This document shows, piece by piece, positions 1 through 12,600 of a stretch of DNA of 35,540 bases. Position 1 is the stretch's first letter; every line of letters begins with the position of its first letter. The stretch lies in assembly GCA_030267965.1 (NCBI GenBank), contig BRYA01000568.1, positions 7,065 through 42,604 of the forward strand. The letters run 5' to 3'. The position numbers were made by a program, and so were the translations under genes. The DNA is from Triparma columacea (Eukaryota > Sar > Bolidophyceae > Parmales > Triparmaceae). Below the pieces are notes generated by a model. It was not told the origin of the DNA. It saw nothing but the letters and a program-made list of their open reading frames with translations, and searched no databases.

Positions 1-108
1 ATCCGAAGTATATTGAGCTCGTGTTGACCTTAAGTTGGCCTTCAATCCAGCTATCTCCTTGTCCCTCTGCTTCAGGAGGATAGTGAAATCCATCTCACTG
101 TCGGCCAT
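1..108 (-). CDS. Left-edge fragment of a coiled-coil protein (5' end, runs off the window)
   Basis: Read on the minus strand, an open segment starts with ATG at 108 (MADSEMDF...) and stays open to the window edge. It is rich in alternating hydrophobic and charged residues (LLKQRDKEIAGLKANL), which suggests a coiled coil. Just upstream the minus strand reads TTTCGCAG|GCAG|ATGG, a good 3' splice site. So the segment is either the first coding exon after a 5'-UTR intron or an internal exon. A matching donor (GTGAGG) lies at 338-333. Nothing identifies a family. The exon call rests on splice signals and reading frame only. Confidence 0.42.
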   Translation of the reverse strand, partial: MADSEMDFTILLKQRDKEIAGLKANLRSTRAQYTSD

Positions 109-661
109 CTGCCTGCGAAAGGGTGAAGGGCAAACACGATGAACATGCTGGGTGAGCTGAGACGAATATTATTTGCGCATATACGTCGCCGCTGCTGCCG
201 CAATATCCTTTTAATTGCTCGGGAGACCCAAATCCCCAAGGAAGTTGGGCCATGCTGTTGTGTCCTTCATCCCTTCCCCCCCGTATCCTCCCTCTTCAAC
301 AATCCCTCCTCCGCCCTCGCCTTCTATACAACCCTCACCTTGTTTCGTCCCTATCCACTCCAATTCTTCACAAAGTCCCTGTTCCAAATGACTTCTCGAG
401 AGTGCACCTGCCCTGCTCTAAAGCTCTCACAGTCACACAGGCGATCAAAATGCGCTTAAGGTGTGGAATAATAAGTAAAGGATAGCAGCAGTGCGAAGAA
501 AAATGTAATTGTAACTCGCCAAGCAACCCTAACAGTATTTTTTGTATGGGGATGGATTTCCTTCTGTCCCTGTCCAAGGTAAATTTAGGAGTCTTCATAT
601 GGTAAAACAAAAACAATTTATAGTCTCTCGCCGGCAACATCACCCCCCCCTCCACGTTGTC
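109..661. other. Spacer between the left-edge gene and the cyclase 3' end
   Basis: About 550 bp with no convincing coding region. On the minus strand it should hold the cyclase 3' UTR and then the promoter and 5' UTR of the left-edge gene. A possible 5'-UTR exon ends at 339, followed by a GTGAGG donor. The short open frames on both strands have no recognisable protein features. Confidence 0.4.
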
Positions 662-3600
662 CTACTTCCTGGCAACACTCCGTCCTTCCATGAAAAATTT
701 TCCTCGTCCGCTTCCGCCCCAGTCTGGATCCAGCCCCGAAGATGATGCTTCGTCCCTGTATGCGCTGTCGTCGTGGGCATACGTGGTATTTTCCTTGCTC
801 GTATCGTTCTCCACTGTCCTTTCAATAACTGCCTTGCAGGTCGTCTGAAGTTCAGTCATCTCACAGGTCCTCGCGAAGAGGAAGGCCTTCTGGAGGTTTT
901 GCATCTGTTCCTTTAGCTCGCTCTTGGGACAGTTCACAAGGTTGGAGTAATACATTGCTCCTCCTACAACTGAGTTCTTCGTTGAGACTTTAGAGGTCCA
1001 AGTGTTGGTACCAAGGATTAGGTAGCTCTTGGTGACCAAGCCGAGAAGCTGAAGAGGCTTCCCAGTGATTTGCGTCTTCTCAAATGACGCCTTGGCAAGC
1101 TTCAATTTGCCTGCATACAAGTAGTAGAGCCCGTTGACGTAATGGTATGCCGGTTCTGCAATGACAAAGTTCTTCTTGTTTTCCTTGAGAATGGCGACAA
1201 CCTTCTTCAGGTAAGCTACCATCTTGGGGAAATCGCAGCCTCCGATCTCGGTAACTTTCCAATTTTCGCCGTTCTCTAACATTTCTGAGTATGTACCTGA
1301 GTATGTACTCAGCTCGTCGTAATTGCTAGTGTCCTGGGCTAGGTCTTTCTTCGAGGTTCTCTTGGACAAGTTTAGCCTGTTGAGAGGGTTGGGAGAGAGG
1401 TTCGTTTAGTGGGAGCCTTCATTTAGGTTGCGTAGCAAAAGTGACGCCAGCCTCATCTCAGCACACTCCGCGTGCGCGCGCGCGCGAATAAATGTCATCC
1501 ATCACCTCATTTTTGCCCCCGAACTAGCTTCCCTCGCCTACCCAACCCCCTCTCACCTTCGGCAAAACTCTCCAAATATTTCTGCCAGCACAACGAAGAA
1601 TTCATAATTGAACCAGTAGGAGCTCTCCACTAGGTGTTTGCTGGTTTCCATTATCTTCTGCGCTACAATGTAGCACTCCTCCACCTTGTTTGCCGAGAGC
1701 AAAAGGATGAGTCTCTGAGTGTGTCTCCTGCTGGTTTCTCCAGTGTGTCTCTCTCCTGCGAGTCGAATCTGCGGAGAAGATGGGGGGGGGGGGAGTCAGC
1801 CTGGTATAAATATAAATACTGAGTAGAAACCTTACGGTAACTCGATTCGCGCTTGTCGCTTTCGCTCACCTTGTCCAAGCTGCCCCCCTTCGATTCGCTC
1901 TTGCTGCTTCCATGCTTCCCCCTACCCTCCACCTTCTGCTCCTTTCCCCCCTCATCTGCCATGGGAGCCACCTCTTTCCCCCCCCCCTTTTGGTTCTTTT
2001 TCCCCGTCTGCCCCGAAAGGAGCGCAAACTTCTCTGAGTCAACCCTGGCATACGTTTTCTTGGCCTCCGAGTAGTTCCCCATTGCCAAAAGGGCCTGAAC
2101 GAGGTTGTTAAGGCAAGTGATCAGGGTAGGCTTGTCAGTGGTCTGCTCGGTAATCCTTACAGCGGTCTTACTGCACTCGTACTCCTCCCTGTACTTTCCC
2201 ATGGCGTGCAAGGTTGCGCAGAGCAAGGAGTTGCATTCGTTCCAGAGCCTGGTGTCTCCTATGGTCTCACAAATATCCTTGGCGCTCTTCAGCTGCTCCT
2301 CGCTCTGCTGGAGATTCCCCTTTGACGCGAGGTAAAGGCTCCTGCTCTCTGCGCAGATTGCAATCGCCTCCTTGTTTTGAAGTTCCTGGCTCATCTTCAT
2401 GGCAGCCTCACTGAACGTCTCGGCGTACTTGTGAAAGCCCGAAGAACTCAGCACGGGAATCATGCTGCTCAGTGCGTTACTTAGCTCCAGGCTTGGCCCA
2501 AGCTTCGCTGCGGCGTAAATGCCTTGCACCACGCACTGCATGTTCAAGCCGGGATCGTTGTCCATGAATGTGATGATGGCCAGCCTGTACCATGCCCTGG
2601 ACTTCTCAATGTTAAGCAACCTGCTCCTCGCGTCCATAAAGTAGTCACCATTCTTAGCCCAGGCCTTCCTCGCAACTCGGTTGCAGAAGTAGGCATTCAT
2701 GTGAAGCTCGATCCTCCTCGTGAGCCTTTTGCCGCCGACAACCTTTTCTCCGAAGCAGCTGAGAGCGGCTGAGATGGCCTGCTTAGCAGATGCCATGTTG
2801 CTGAGAGCGTAGTGGGCCTCCCCTATCTGGCGGTAGATGTGGCCCTCCTCTTCCTTTCCGATGAGCATGTTGGATTCCTTGTTCTTGTCGTCCCAGCTGC
2901 CCCCCCGGACTTCCACGGCCATGCCAATTCCTCCCGCCCCCTCGGCCCTGTTGTTCTTCATTTGAATGATCTCCAGGGCTTTTGTGAAAAACTTGAGGGC
3001 CTCCCTGCTTGCGCAGCACTCGATGCTGGTGTCTCCAGCGTTGAGAAGGTAGTGCTTCGCCTCGTCCAGCCTCTCCGCCTTCAAGTAGTGATCGGCAAGA
3101 ACGGCGTAGTGGCTCCTTATATCCCCCGCGTGTTTTGTCTCGATGTACTGCGCGATTGCCAAGTGAACCTGCCTCCTCGTGCTTACAAGCATCCTGTTGT
3201 ACGCGGTCTCCTGGGTAAACTTATGCACAAATTGGAACATTTGGTGCCCGTCGATCTCGTAATCGTCTCCTCCCAAGATGATGGTGCCCCTGATCGTCTC
3301 CCTTCTCCCGCTCCCCTGCCTCCTCAAGCGTCTGTCGTTGACAGCTTGGAGGTCCACCCTGCCTTTCCTCCCTATGTTCCCAATCGGCTCAATCAGATTC
3401 CTCTGCATGAGAACTTTGAGGTCGTCCTGCACCGACGTGAGGAGATCAGGGGCCGGATGCACCAACATCAGAGTGGAAAGCTTGAATTCGTTACCCATGC
3501 AGGCCGCGCAGCAGAGCACCTGCTGCTGGGGAGCTGTCAACCTCTCGATTCTGCTGCTAATCACCGCCCCAATGCTATTCGGCATGTCGACTTCGTTGCT

Positions 3601-6600
3601 GCTGCTTTTATCGCCAGCTTTCAGCACGCACACGCCGTGCTCAAGCATCAAGAGGCCGTCCTCGACCATACTTGTGATGGCCTCCTGGATGTATAGTAAG
3701 TTGCTGCAGGCCTTGTTCTCCATCAGCTCGAGCAAGTTGTCAGACACGTCGGGAACTTGCAGAAGGCTACACAGGTATTCTCTGATGCTATGGGGGGGCA
3801 GTGTAGGAAGGATGAGGTGATCGACACCCGCCCCGGCAAGGACCTCCTTGTAGTGGACCTCATTATTGGCTCCCTCGATGTGTCTCAGCGCAACCAAGAG
3901 GAGCAAGTTCTGGGCCCTCTTACAAATCTGCGCGATAAGGTTCCAGCTACTGCTGTCGCACCACTGTGCGTCGTCGATGACAATAATGAGGCTTCTGTCA
4001 TCATATGGAGTTCCGTGGCTGAGCAAACTCACGATCAAGTCTATTGTCTTGAGGTGTTTCCCCGTGGGCTCCATACTTCTGGTGTCGTCCGTTTCGTCGA
4101 AGTTGAAAGGCAGGAAGGGGTTCAGCAAAGGGGCCAAGTTGGCGTTGTTGGTGTCGGCCAGGTGGGCGAGAACCCTGTGCCTCGTGATTCCCGCGGCCTC
4201 ACCGTCGTCTATGCCAAAATAGGCGCATATTATTCCACTCCATGCGTGGAAAGGAATCTCTTGCTCGAGCTCTAGCGCGTTTCCGCAGAGAGGAGTGGCA
4301 AAGCTGCTGAAAGAAGAACTGAAGTCAGACAAGAATGCCGTCAAGAGGGCCGTCTTCCCAAAGCCGGCGTCGCCCTCTATCAAGACGGTGCCGACGCCCT
4401 CGTCTGTCCTCAGCATGTTGACCTTTTTGCTCAAAAGGCTCAGCTCCCCGTCCCTACCAACCAACTGAATGCCCTCAGTCTTGACATTAAGACCATTCCT
4501 TCCTTCTCCGCCCTCGGGAAAATCTTTCATCCTTTTCCAGTTCTCGTCATCAATGATATCATGGCCTGTTGGTTGACCAAAATTGGGTTGCATGCTGCTT
4601 GGCTTCAGCCTGACGGTGACCAAGGTGGCCTGCATCGCCAACCTCGCCATTCCCATGGCCTGAAAGGTCTCGTACGCGTTCTTGGCGTAGAACTGTCTCA
4701 CGACTAAGCTTTCAGAGTTGCAGCTCTTTGCGATCTCCAAGCAGGTCCTTGCCTTCACGGGAAGCAGAGTGTAGTTGTCACTGACATAGACAGCCTGGGC
4801 CAAAATCTTCTTGCCGCTCTCCCCCTTGGACCTCGCGCAAAGGTATCTCCCCTGCGCCAAAAAGTACTCAGGCCTCACTGCTTCAAAGTTCCTAGCCATG
4901 ATCCTAAGCTTCCCGATGCTCTCTTTCGCCAGCCTCAACAGTTCCTTGTGGCCCTTGTTTGCAATCGTCGCGCCTGACATTCTAGAACTCAAGTAGCTCA
5001 TTGTGAAGACCTCAGCACAGCAGCTAAATGTGTTGTAGTGCCACCAGCTCGTCGTCGGGCCGTTGCAATAATCCAGTGCGTGCTCCACCGCCTTATCAAA
5101 CTTCCCCTCCATTGCGTAGCTCCTTGCGAGCTCGGGAAGAAAAAGGTCCTCTTCGGTGGATCTGTTGCCCTTCCTCGGTACCTTGCTGCTCCTACCCGAC
5201 TGCCTTCTTGTACTCCCCTTGGACCTCGCTGGAGCCCTCCCTCTCGAGGGCTTCTTCCCTGACTGCCCACCCGGGGAAGCACTTCCGTCACCTGAACCCG
5301 GGAACGGGTGTTCTGCCACGAAAGTTATGGTCCCGTCGTTTATAACCTCGTAAGCCTCCCTTGTCCTTCCAAGACAAATTAGGGAGGTTATCTTGGCCTC
5401 GAGGAACCAGTTGATCATGGTGTAGTTATCGACCTTCATGCTGGCTTCAATCCCTTTATCGGCCACCTTCAAGCCCTCCTCGAAGACTCCAAGCGCTGCG
5501 TTGTTGACGTATATCATGGCCAGGCACTCCCACCACGCTTGGACATTGCCAGACGCCTCAAAAATCTGCGACGAAATCGTCAACATGTCCAACGCCGCAA
5601 CGAGCTGTCCTGAACCGGACAGGTAAACGGCCCTTCCAACAATGCTGTAAGCACTTGCCTCCTGGTCGTCGAGACTCTCCGACATTTGTACGCTCTCCCG
5701 ACAAAATCTCTCGGCCAAAAGATTGTACCCCACACTGGAGCATATCGGGATGAACTGAGATATCGCGTTGCTGAGCTCGCTGCTGCGACCCAAGTACTCG
5801 CTGCTCGCCAAGTTCTGCATCGCTGCGTACGCGTAGGCGACTGTATCTCCCTTGACGTAATGAATTTGGGTGAGTTTGAACCACGTTTGGCACCTCTCGC
5901 TCGCGAGAACCCTACCCGCCCCAGAAAGCTCCGAACCGCGCTGCAGAGACAACGCTCCCACCCCTCCCTTCAGCTTTATCTTTAATCCCTTCGCCAAGAT
6001 GTACATCCGCATGGCCCAATTTGAACGCCTCACGGTCCCCCTGAAGAAGCTTGATCCAGGAGCAGCCCCAAAAAAGCTCACTGCTATTTCGAGGTGCTTC
6101 TGGGAGTTTTCCAAGTCCCCAATGTAGTAATAAGCCTCTCCCATCATCCTATGAATGTGCCCATACTCGTGAGCCTTGCCGTAGACGCTGACGTGGTCCT
6201 TGTCCTCGCCCCTCACGACAGCATCGGCAATTTCGGCGGTACTTGAATTAGTACTGACCACAACGTCCTCGGAACCAGAATTGATGGTGTCGGACTCCCT
6301 CTGAGCAGCCGCAACCACAGCCCCTGTAGACATGCAACCCTTCCCGCTATTTTTCTTCCTCGCTTCCTGCATCTCCTCTTTCCGCAACTGGGTTGCTTTA
6401 ATCTTCCCGCCAATTTTTAGGTAAGTCCCGTACAGCTTCAAGGCCTCTTGGGGTGCATACATGTGGATGGCGTCGTCTGCTGCTAGCATCAAAAACTTTA
6501 GGGCCTTCCCATTCTTGTGCCCGGCCCGGTAGTGATTGGCAATCTCGGCGTAGTACCGTGGGAGTTTATATCGGTGCCTTAGTTGCAGCTGATTGGCGAA

Positions 6601-9600
6601 TTTTACGTGCAGAGTGGCCAGGATGCTGCTGTTGCTCCTGAGGGTAGATTCGGAGACAATTCCAGTCTTCATAAATAGCTCCAATTTAACGTGACGCTTG
6701 AGCTTGCCATCTGGTCCTGTTTCGACCGTTTCCGCCGTCTTGTCTACGCTGAAGAAGCCCCTCTTTGTCAAGTTCGCTAAGCACTCCAAAACATCCTTAT
6801 GGGCAAACTTCTTCAACTTTTCCTTCCCTCCCGAGGGCATCACGACCTCTTCGATGCTGTAGTCCATGATGTCTCGCGGAGAAAATGGAGAGCTCTCGAA
6901 GATGCTTGCGATGCAGAGCAGAGCAACCTCGAGAGGTTTCAGGGTGGTTGCCCTCAACGCCGCCACCTTGGCCATCTGGCTCTTAACATCCACGAATTCC
7001 TTCAAGTCCCACAGAATCGCCTCGGCCTCGTCTTTCTTCATCCCTCCTGCACCCACCACTAGATTCAAGTCGATGAAGTGGCGCACGATCTGGTCGACCA
7101 AGCTGGGGATGCCGTGGCTTGCCTTGGAAAGGGCCCTTATCAAGGGGGAGCTCACGTCTTCAGCGCCAGTTAGCGCAGTTACGATAGTCTTCACGGAACT
7201 AGTGTTCAGAGGGTGGAGTTCCACTGACACGAGGTCGGGGTTACACTTCAAATACCTCAAATCGTGGGCATCGTTTGACTTACTAGAGGACGTTGTGAGG
7301 ACAAGCATCAGGTTTCGCGTGCTGAGCTGCTGAACGACAAAGAGAAGCTTCCAACTAAGACTGTCAGCGTACTCCCAATCCTCAATGATCAAGACAAGCG
7401 GCTTTCCCTTCTCACACTGGTTGGCAATAATACTCGCGTAGAGGTCGAGCCTCGCATTCTTCCCTCCCTCCCTCCTCCTATCCCTGTCTCCCTCGCCCCC
7501 CCCGTCCACATTTAGCTCGTAAGGAAGCAGGTCGTTGAGAAAGTGCAGCTTGTCGGGGGGGAAGTCTGAGGGCAAGTTCTCCCACAGGATACTCTCAGCA
7601 GTCTCGAGTTCATCTTCTTTCGCCTCGACAATTTTCGATAGCCTTCCTCCGACCACATCGTCGGCGTCCTCGCTGTCCCCCGGCTCCTCTATCTTCTTCA
7701 CATCTCCTACCCTCTTTCCGTGGGGGTTAAGAAGCACGGTGATGATCTTGCTCCAAGTATGAAAGGCATACGTGCGGCTCGTCCTCAAGTTTACTGTGTG
7801 GATAGCCCTGATGCCCAGGTTCTCTACAACATTCCGTAGCTCTGTGACCAAGTTGCTCTTTCCCATTCCAATTTCACCTTCAATCAAGACTGTGCTCGTG
7901 TCCTGGGTGATTGCGAAAGTCTTGAGCCCCTCAAGGAGCTCTTTTCTCCCCTCCAAATGGCCTACGTTCTTCTGTTTTGCGTAAACGTTCTCCGCCACAA
8001 CTGGGATTTTCTCGTAAGGGGCAAAATACAGCGACGACTCTGCGTCCTCCGCCAGTTCCGTGGACGATGTGGCAAGGCCGCTCAAGGAAGCCATTGCTTT
8101 AATTTGAGCTCCGGTTATCTCCGAGGTTGCGTCTTCTCCCCCTCCCTCCTGGAGCGTGCCACTAGCGAGCTTGTCGGGGACATTCCCCGCCGGGTTTCGC
8201 GTCCACTCCTCCATTTCCTGGACGCCATTCAAAGGCCTGAAGCCAACAAGCCAGGGCATCGCACTTCCTGTGGCGCAATGAATGTCACAAACGATAGGCT
8301 CCCGAGGGAACTCCTTCTTCTTCAGCATAGCGTGGCAGCGATCGATACACAATCCCCTTGCGTAGAACACCCCATTGTCGGTTGAGAAGGATACTTTTCC
8401 CACCGAAATGTAAATGGAAGTATCTGGGTGTCGCCTACTGAGCTTGTGGTACACTTGAAGCATCTGGTAAGCAGCGGTGGCCACGTCCCTCTCAATGACA
8501 CAAGTTAGGAGCATCTCCCCCCTGCTGACGTTGCAACTCGTGACATAACTATCTTCAGAGGGCAAGTCACCAGTTACTTCGTCGATGGCCTTCTGCACAA
8601 CAGAGAATGCGTTACTGTCCTTCCCAAAGAAGTTACTGTTAGCCTCTGAACACAGTCTGCTCCGAATAATTGCGCAGCTTGCCATCATCGGCTGGCTTTC
8701 GGTCGTGATGCGCAAAAGAGATTCGCCCGTCATACTTAGGTTAACAAGCGGTGAGTATACGTAAGCTTGGATGCTAGCGACTGCAACGTCCAACTGTTTG
8801 GGCGTAAGGAACCTCCTTACAAAGGGCAGAGAAACCGTCAGACCGGGGTTTATGTACTTTGCAGTGCCCCCATCCATTAGCTCAAAGGTTACCCACTGGC
8901 TCGTGATCGGCCTCGCACTGTCCAGCCGAAGAAGCTGCGTGTCCTCCAGAATAGGCAGGACGTCTGCGGGACAGACTGCACTGCACTCACTGTCAGCCTC
9001 GCATTGGACCAAGCTCGCATGCGCGAGGTCGATGCACTCTCCAAAGTGCGTAAATGCCCCAGAAGCTGGCGAGGAACTCATGACTGTCATTACATTTCCA
9101 ACGCCCAGTCCGCACTTAATTTTCTCACTCTTTCTCGTCAGAAACCCTACTGCATTCATGGCCACCTCACTTAAATCGAAGAGGGCTTCTGTTTTAGCAT
9201 TTCTGCGAGCGTTGTTGGAATGCTCTTCCAACAGCTTCACCAGGTCAGCCTCGTGCCCTCCAGTCCCGCCATCGGAGCTCAAGTGCGAGGTCCTCTTCCC
9301 CTTGTTGACGGCCCCGCGGTTGGTGTCGTGGTGCCGAACTGATAGAGCCCCAGTGAAAAAGAGCAGCACCGCGATACGATCGCTGCTAATTGAGACCAAA
9401 TCGCCACCGTGGTCGAGGGCTCCTGCCCTAAGCTCGTCCACCCACTCTTCGAATTTGCGGGACTGCTTCTTGATGGTGTCGTTGTTGGAAGAGCTGAAAC
9501 GTGCGAGCAAAATGGGTTTCGTAAGCGGATACGATAGAAAAATTATTGTCTTATTCCGTTGTCCATTCTTCTCTCTCACCTCAACCTAATACTTCTTCTC

Positions 9601-12600
9601 CTCTTGTCATTTCTATCGTTGCTGCTATACTTAAGGGCGATACAAACTGCCTGGCGCAACACAGAGGGGAGCAAGGAGGGGAAATTCATGTAGGAAGAAT
9701 GTTCAGTGGTTGAGCCGCCGCCGAAGATGCCAGATTCGGAATTCCCCGAGGCAGAAGTTGGCGGAAGAAGATCGACTGAATAGTCAGCAGCTGCTACGAC
9801 GATCAAGGCGTATGATTGAAGCGTTGTGTAAGTGGTCAGAATTGTTATGCTGAAACGATCTTTGCCCTGTCCTTACCTGATGTCCCCTTATTGGGGGGCT
9901 TGCCACCCTTACAGTGGCTGATGATGACATCTAGGATTGAAGCTGGTAGAAAAGAGGCCAGGTTGTCAAATTTTCCATCAGTGGTAAGGAAGTTCTGCTC
10001 GCTAGTATTGACGAGTTGCATGTTGTTCGATTTCAAGTGCATAACCTCGAAGGTAGGTATCTGCGGTGGGAAGAGAGAAGGGTTGGGCTAGGGTTTAGTA
10101 CTGTGCGACGAGCGCAGGGGGGGGGGGCGGGGGGGGGCAGGAGGGGCAAGAAGTTTGCAAAAATGTCCAGTTTGCCATAGTTTGCTTTTTTTAATGCGTT
10201 CGCACCACATTCTCACCTTTCCGCTCTTGCCCTTGAGGGACATGCTGCCGTGCTCCCTGAACTGGATGGACCGTGAGGCGCTATCCGCAGTACTTCTGTC
10301 CGTTATGATGGCGTATGTGTCCGCCTTGCACATAAGGCGTGCAGAGAGATTGACAGAATCTCCGACGAAGGCGTATTCACACCGGAGGGGACAACCCACC
10401 GGGCCACAAAAGACTCTTCCGGACGCAATCCCGATAGAACAAGCGATTGACTGCTTCTTCATTTCGGCGTTGACGTCAAGAGCGCACCTGCAGGCGTAGG
10501 TGGAGTTGGACTCCTTACCGGTGAAGACAAGAATGGCGACCATCCCCTTGTCGTCCATGAGAAACTGACGCAGCATCCCTCCGTAGCGCTGTAGAGGCTG
10601 ATAACAAGCAAGGAAAGCCTTCTGCATCATTTCGAGGTTCGCGTCGACGAACTTTGTGTCGTTCACCTCTTCCTTGATGAGAATGAAAATTGTGCTGCAG
10701 TCATCGTGCTTAGAAAGCCGCCTCAGGGTGGAGTCTGGAGACTGTCCGACGCGGGTCCAAGATCCGTGAAGTTCTCGGAGCTGGTCGACGACGGAGGGCT
10801 CGAGCAGACTGAGGGGAGGGGAGGGGGGGGGGGGGGGGGGTCAGTGACGGAAGGTGGATAATAGTTGAGTGGCAAACACCAAAATCTTACCTAACCATTG
10901 TCTGCCCGTGCTCCAACCATAAGTGATAAGGCTTTTCCAGCGGAAAGGGAATTTGAGGGGCAGTCTGAGTTTTTAAAAGATGGCAGTTTGTGTTTGGAAT
11001 CGAAACGCCCTCAAACATATCTCCAGCCTCGAACCAGACCTCGGGAGATACGACAATATCTCCAGGATTTGCGGAGTGCTCGGCATCCGTAATTTGCTCA
11101 AAAGGATTCCCTGTCAAAAGGTACTCCCAATGATTCAACTGTGAGGGTTTTGTTAGTGGTTGTTGCTGCTTTTGAATTGCCTTAATGCTTACTCTTGTGC
11201 ATCTATTGTGCATCTATTGTCCGTTCTCACCTCTTCAGAGCCTACGTAGTTCCCGACAAGCGTACCCTTGCCGAGCATGATTTTGAGGTCAAGCACGACA
11301 CCCTCTGCTGCGACGAACCCGCGCAGCTCGGCCATTTGCTGGAGAGCGCACTGCATTGCCAGCTGGCAGGACTTTGAAGGCATGGCGTTGTGGGCCTGCG
11401 AGGGGAACGGCGAGCGAAGCAAGACGTTGGAGGATTTCGTTAGCGCATTAAGGCCCCAGTGCGTTGTAATTGTTGTGGTGTTGGCTTCTTGCCCATTCTC
11501 ACCTCTCCAAGAAGCGCCGCTGCCTTGCGCCCGTCGTTGTGGTTATGGTGATGGGTATGGGTGTGGGCGTCGTTCTCTTCCGATGCCTCTTGTGGCTCAA
11601 ATATGCACATGAGGGCGTCCCCGCAGAATTTTATCACGTCGCCGCCGTGGCTGTAAATCATTAAGATTGCCGTTTCGAAAAAGGTCGAGATGGATTTTGA
11701 AAGAATCTCAGTTCCCTCGGCACCGATGCTGCCCAGCTTTTCGGCTGGCGAGAAGCGAGGAGACGAATTAAGAGTATTAGTTTGAGTTGAGTGCATAGAT
11801 TTATAGTGTGCACTAAATAAATTGCAAACTCACCTAATTTAGTGTATCCCGAGATGTCCAAGAAGAGGAGCGTCGTGTCCTCCATGGTCACATGGAAGGG
11901 TTTCGTCAGCGCCTCGCCAGTAGAGACGTACGAGACAACGGAGTTGGGGAGGAAGTTGGCTGCGAGGTCGATGGGGATGGTCGTGTTGATGTTGCCCTCA
12001 TGGTTGGCAGCAACGTTGTTCTGATTTTCCTTCAGCGACATAAGCAATACTTGGTTTTCCTGTTTGGTAACTTCAATCTCCTTGAGAGCCATGTCGAGCT
12101 CGTCCTGCTTTTTGGACAGCCTCGCCTCAAGCTCGATGGCGAGAATGGACGTCCTGCTCATGTCACCCTGTGACAAAAGCGTGCTGGAGGATGGGAGGTT
12201 CGACGACGGGGTCAAATCGTACTTGGTGGAGAGAGAGGTGGCGAAGGATCGTGTAAGTGGATATTGCTGTGCTTATCAGGCTCATAAAATCGTCTTTTAT
12301 GGCTCTTTTCTTCACTCTCACCTTCTTTGAGGAGGATTTTCGGAACAGGCTGGTCTGGGAGATTATATTGCGCTGCCTTAGCTTGTCCCAGTGCGACTTC
12401 TTTGGCGTCTTGGGTGGCGAGTCTATATTCAAAGTATGCCCTTTCCTCCGATCCGAAGGTGACATTGAGGAATTTGAAGGAAGCTTCACAGAGGAGGCAT
12501 GCTGAGAGGAGGAGGAGGAGGAGGATTCTGAACCGATGCGGAATGCAGCAGCAGCATTTGCCGCGGTCTTAGCGCGTCGTGCGGCCAGGGCCTTTTGGAT

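Noticed and set aside
1471..1490. CG dinucleotide run as a regulatory or Z-DNA element
   Set aside because: It is short and lies within a cyclase intron. Nothing beyond composition supports a function.
1853..8385. Many plus-strand open frames of 60-294 codons across the cyclase exon
   Set aside because: They lie antisense to a single 7.6-kb coding exon whose minus-strand frame carries clear domains. They have no domain features of their own and are shadows of biased codon use.
10116..10138. Poly-G tracts as G-quadruplex promoter elements
   Set aside because: Here and at 10829, 17521 and 1782 they lie in introns, as C-rich tracts near acceptors on the sense strand. A splice-related or neutral explanation is simpler.
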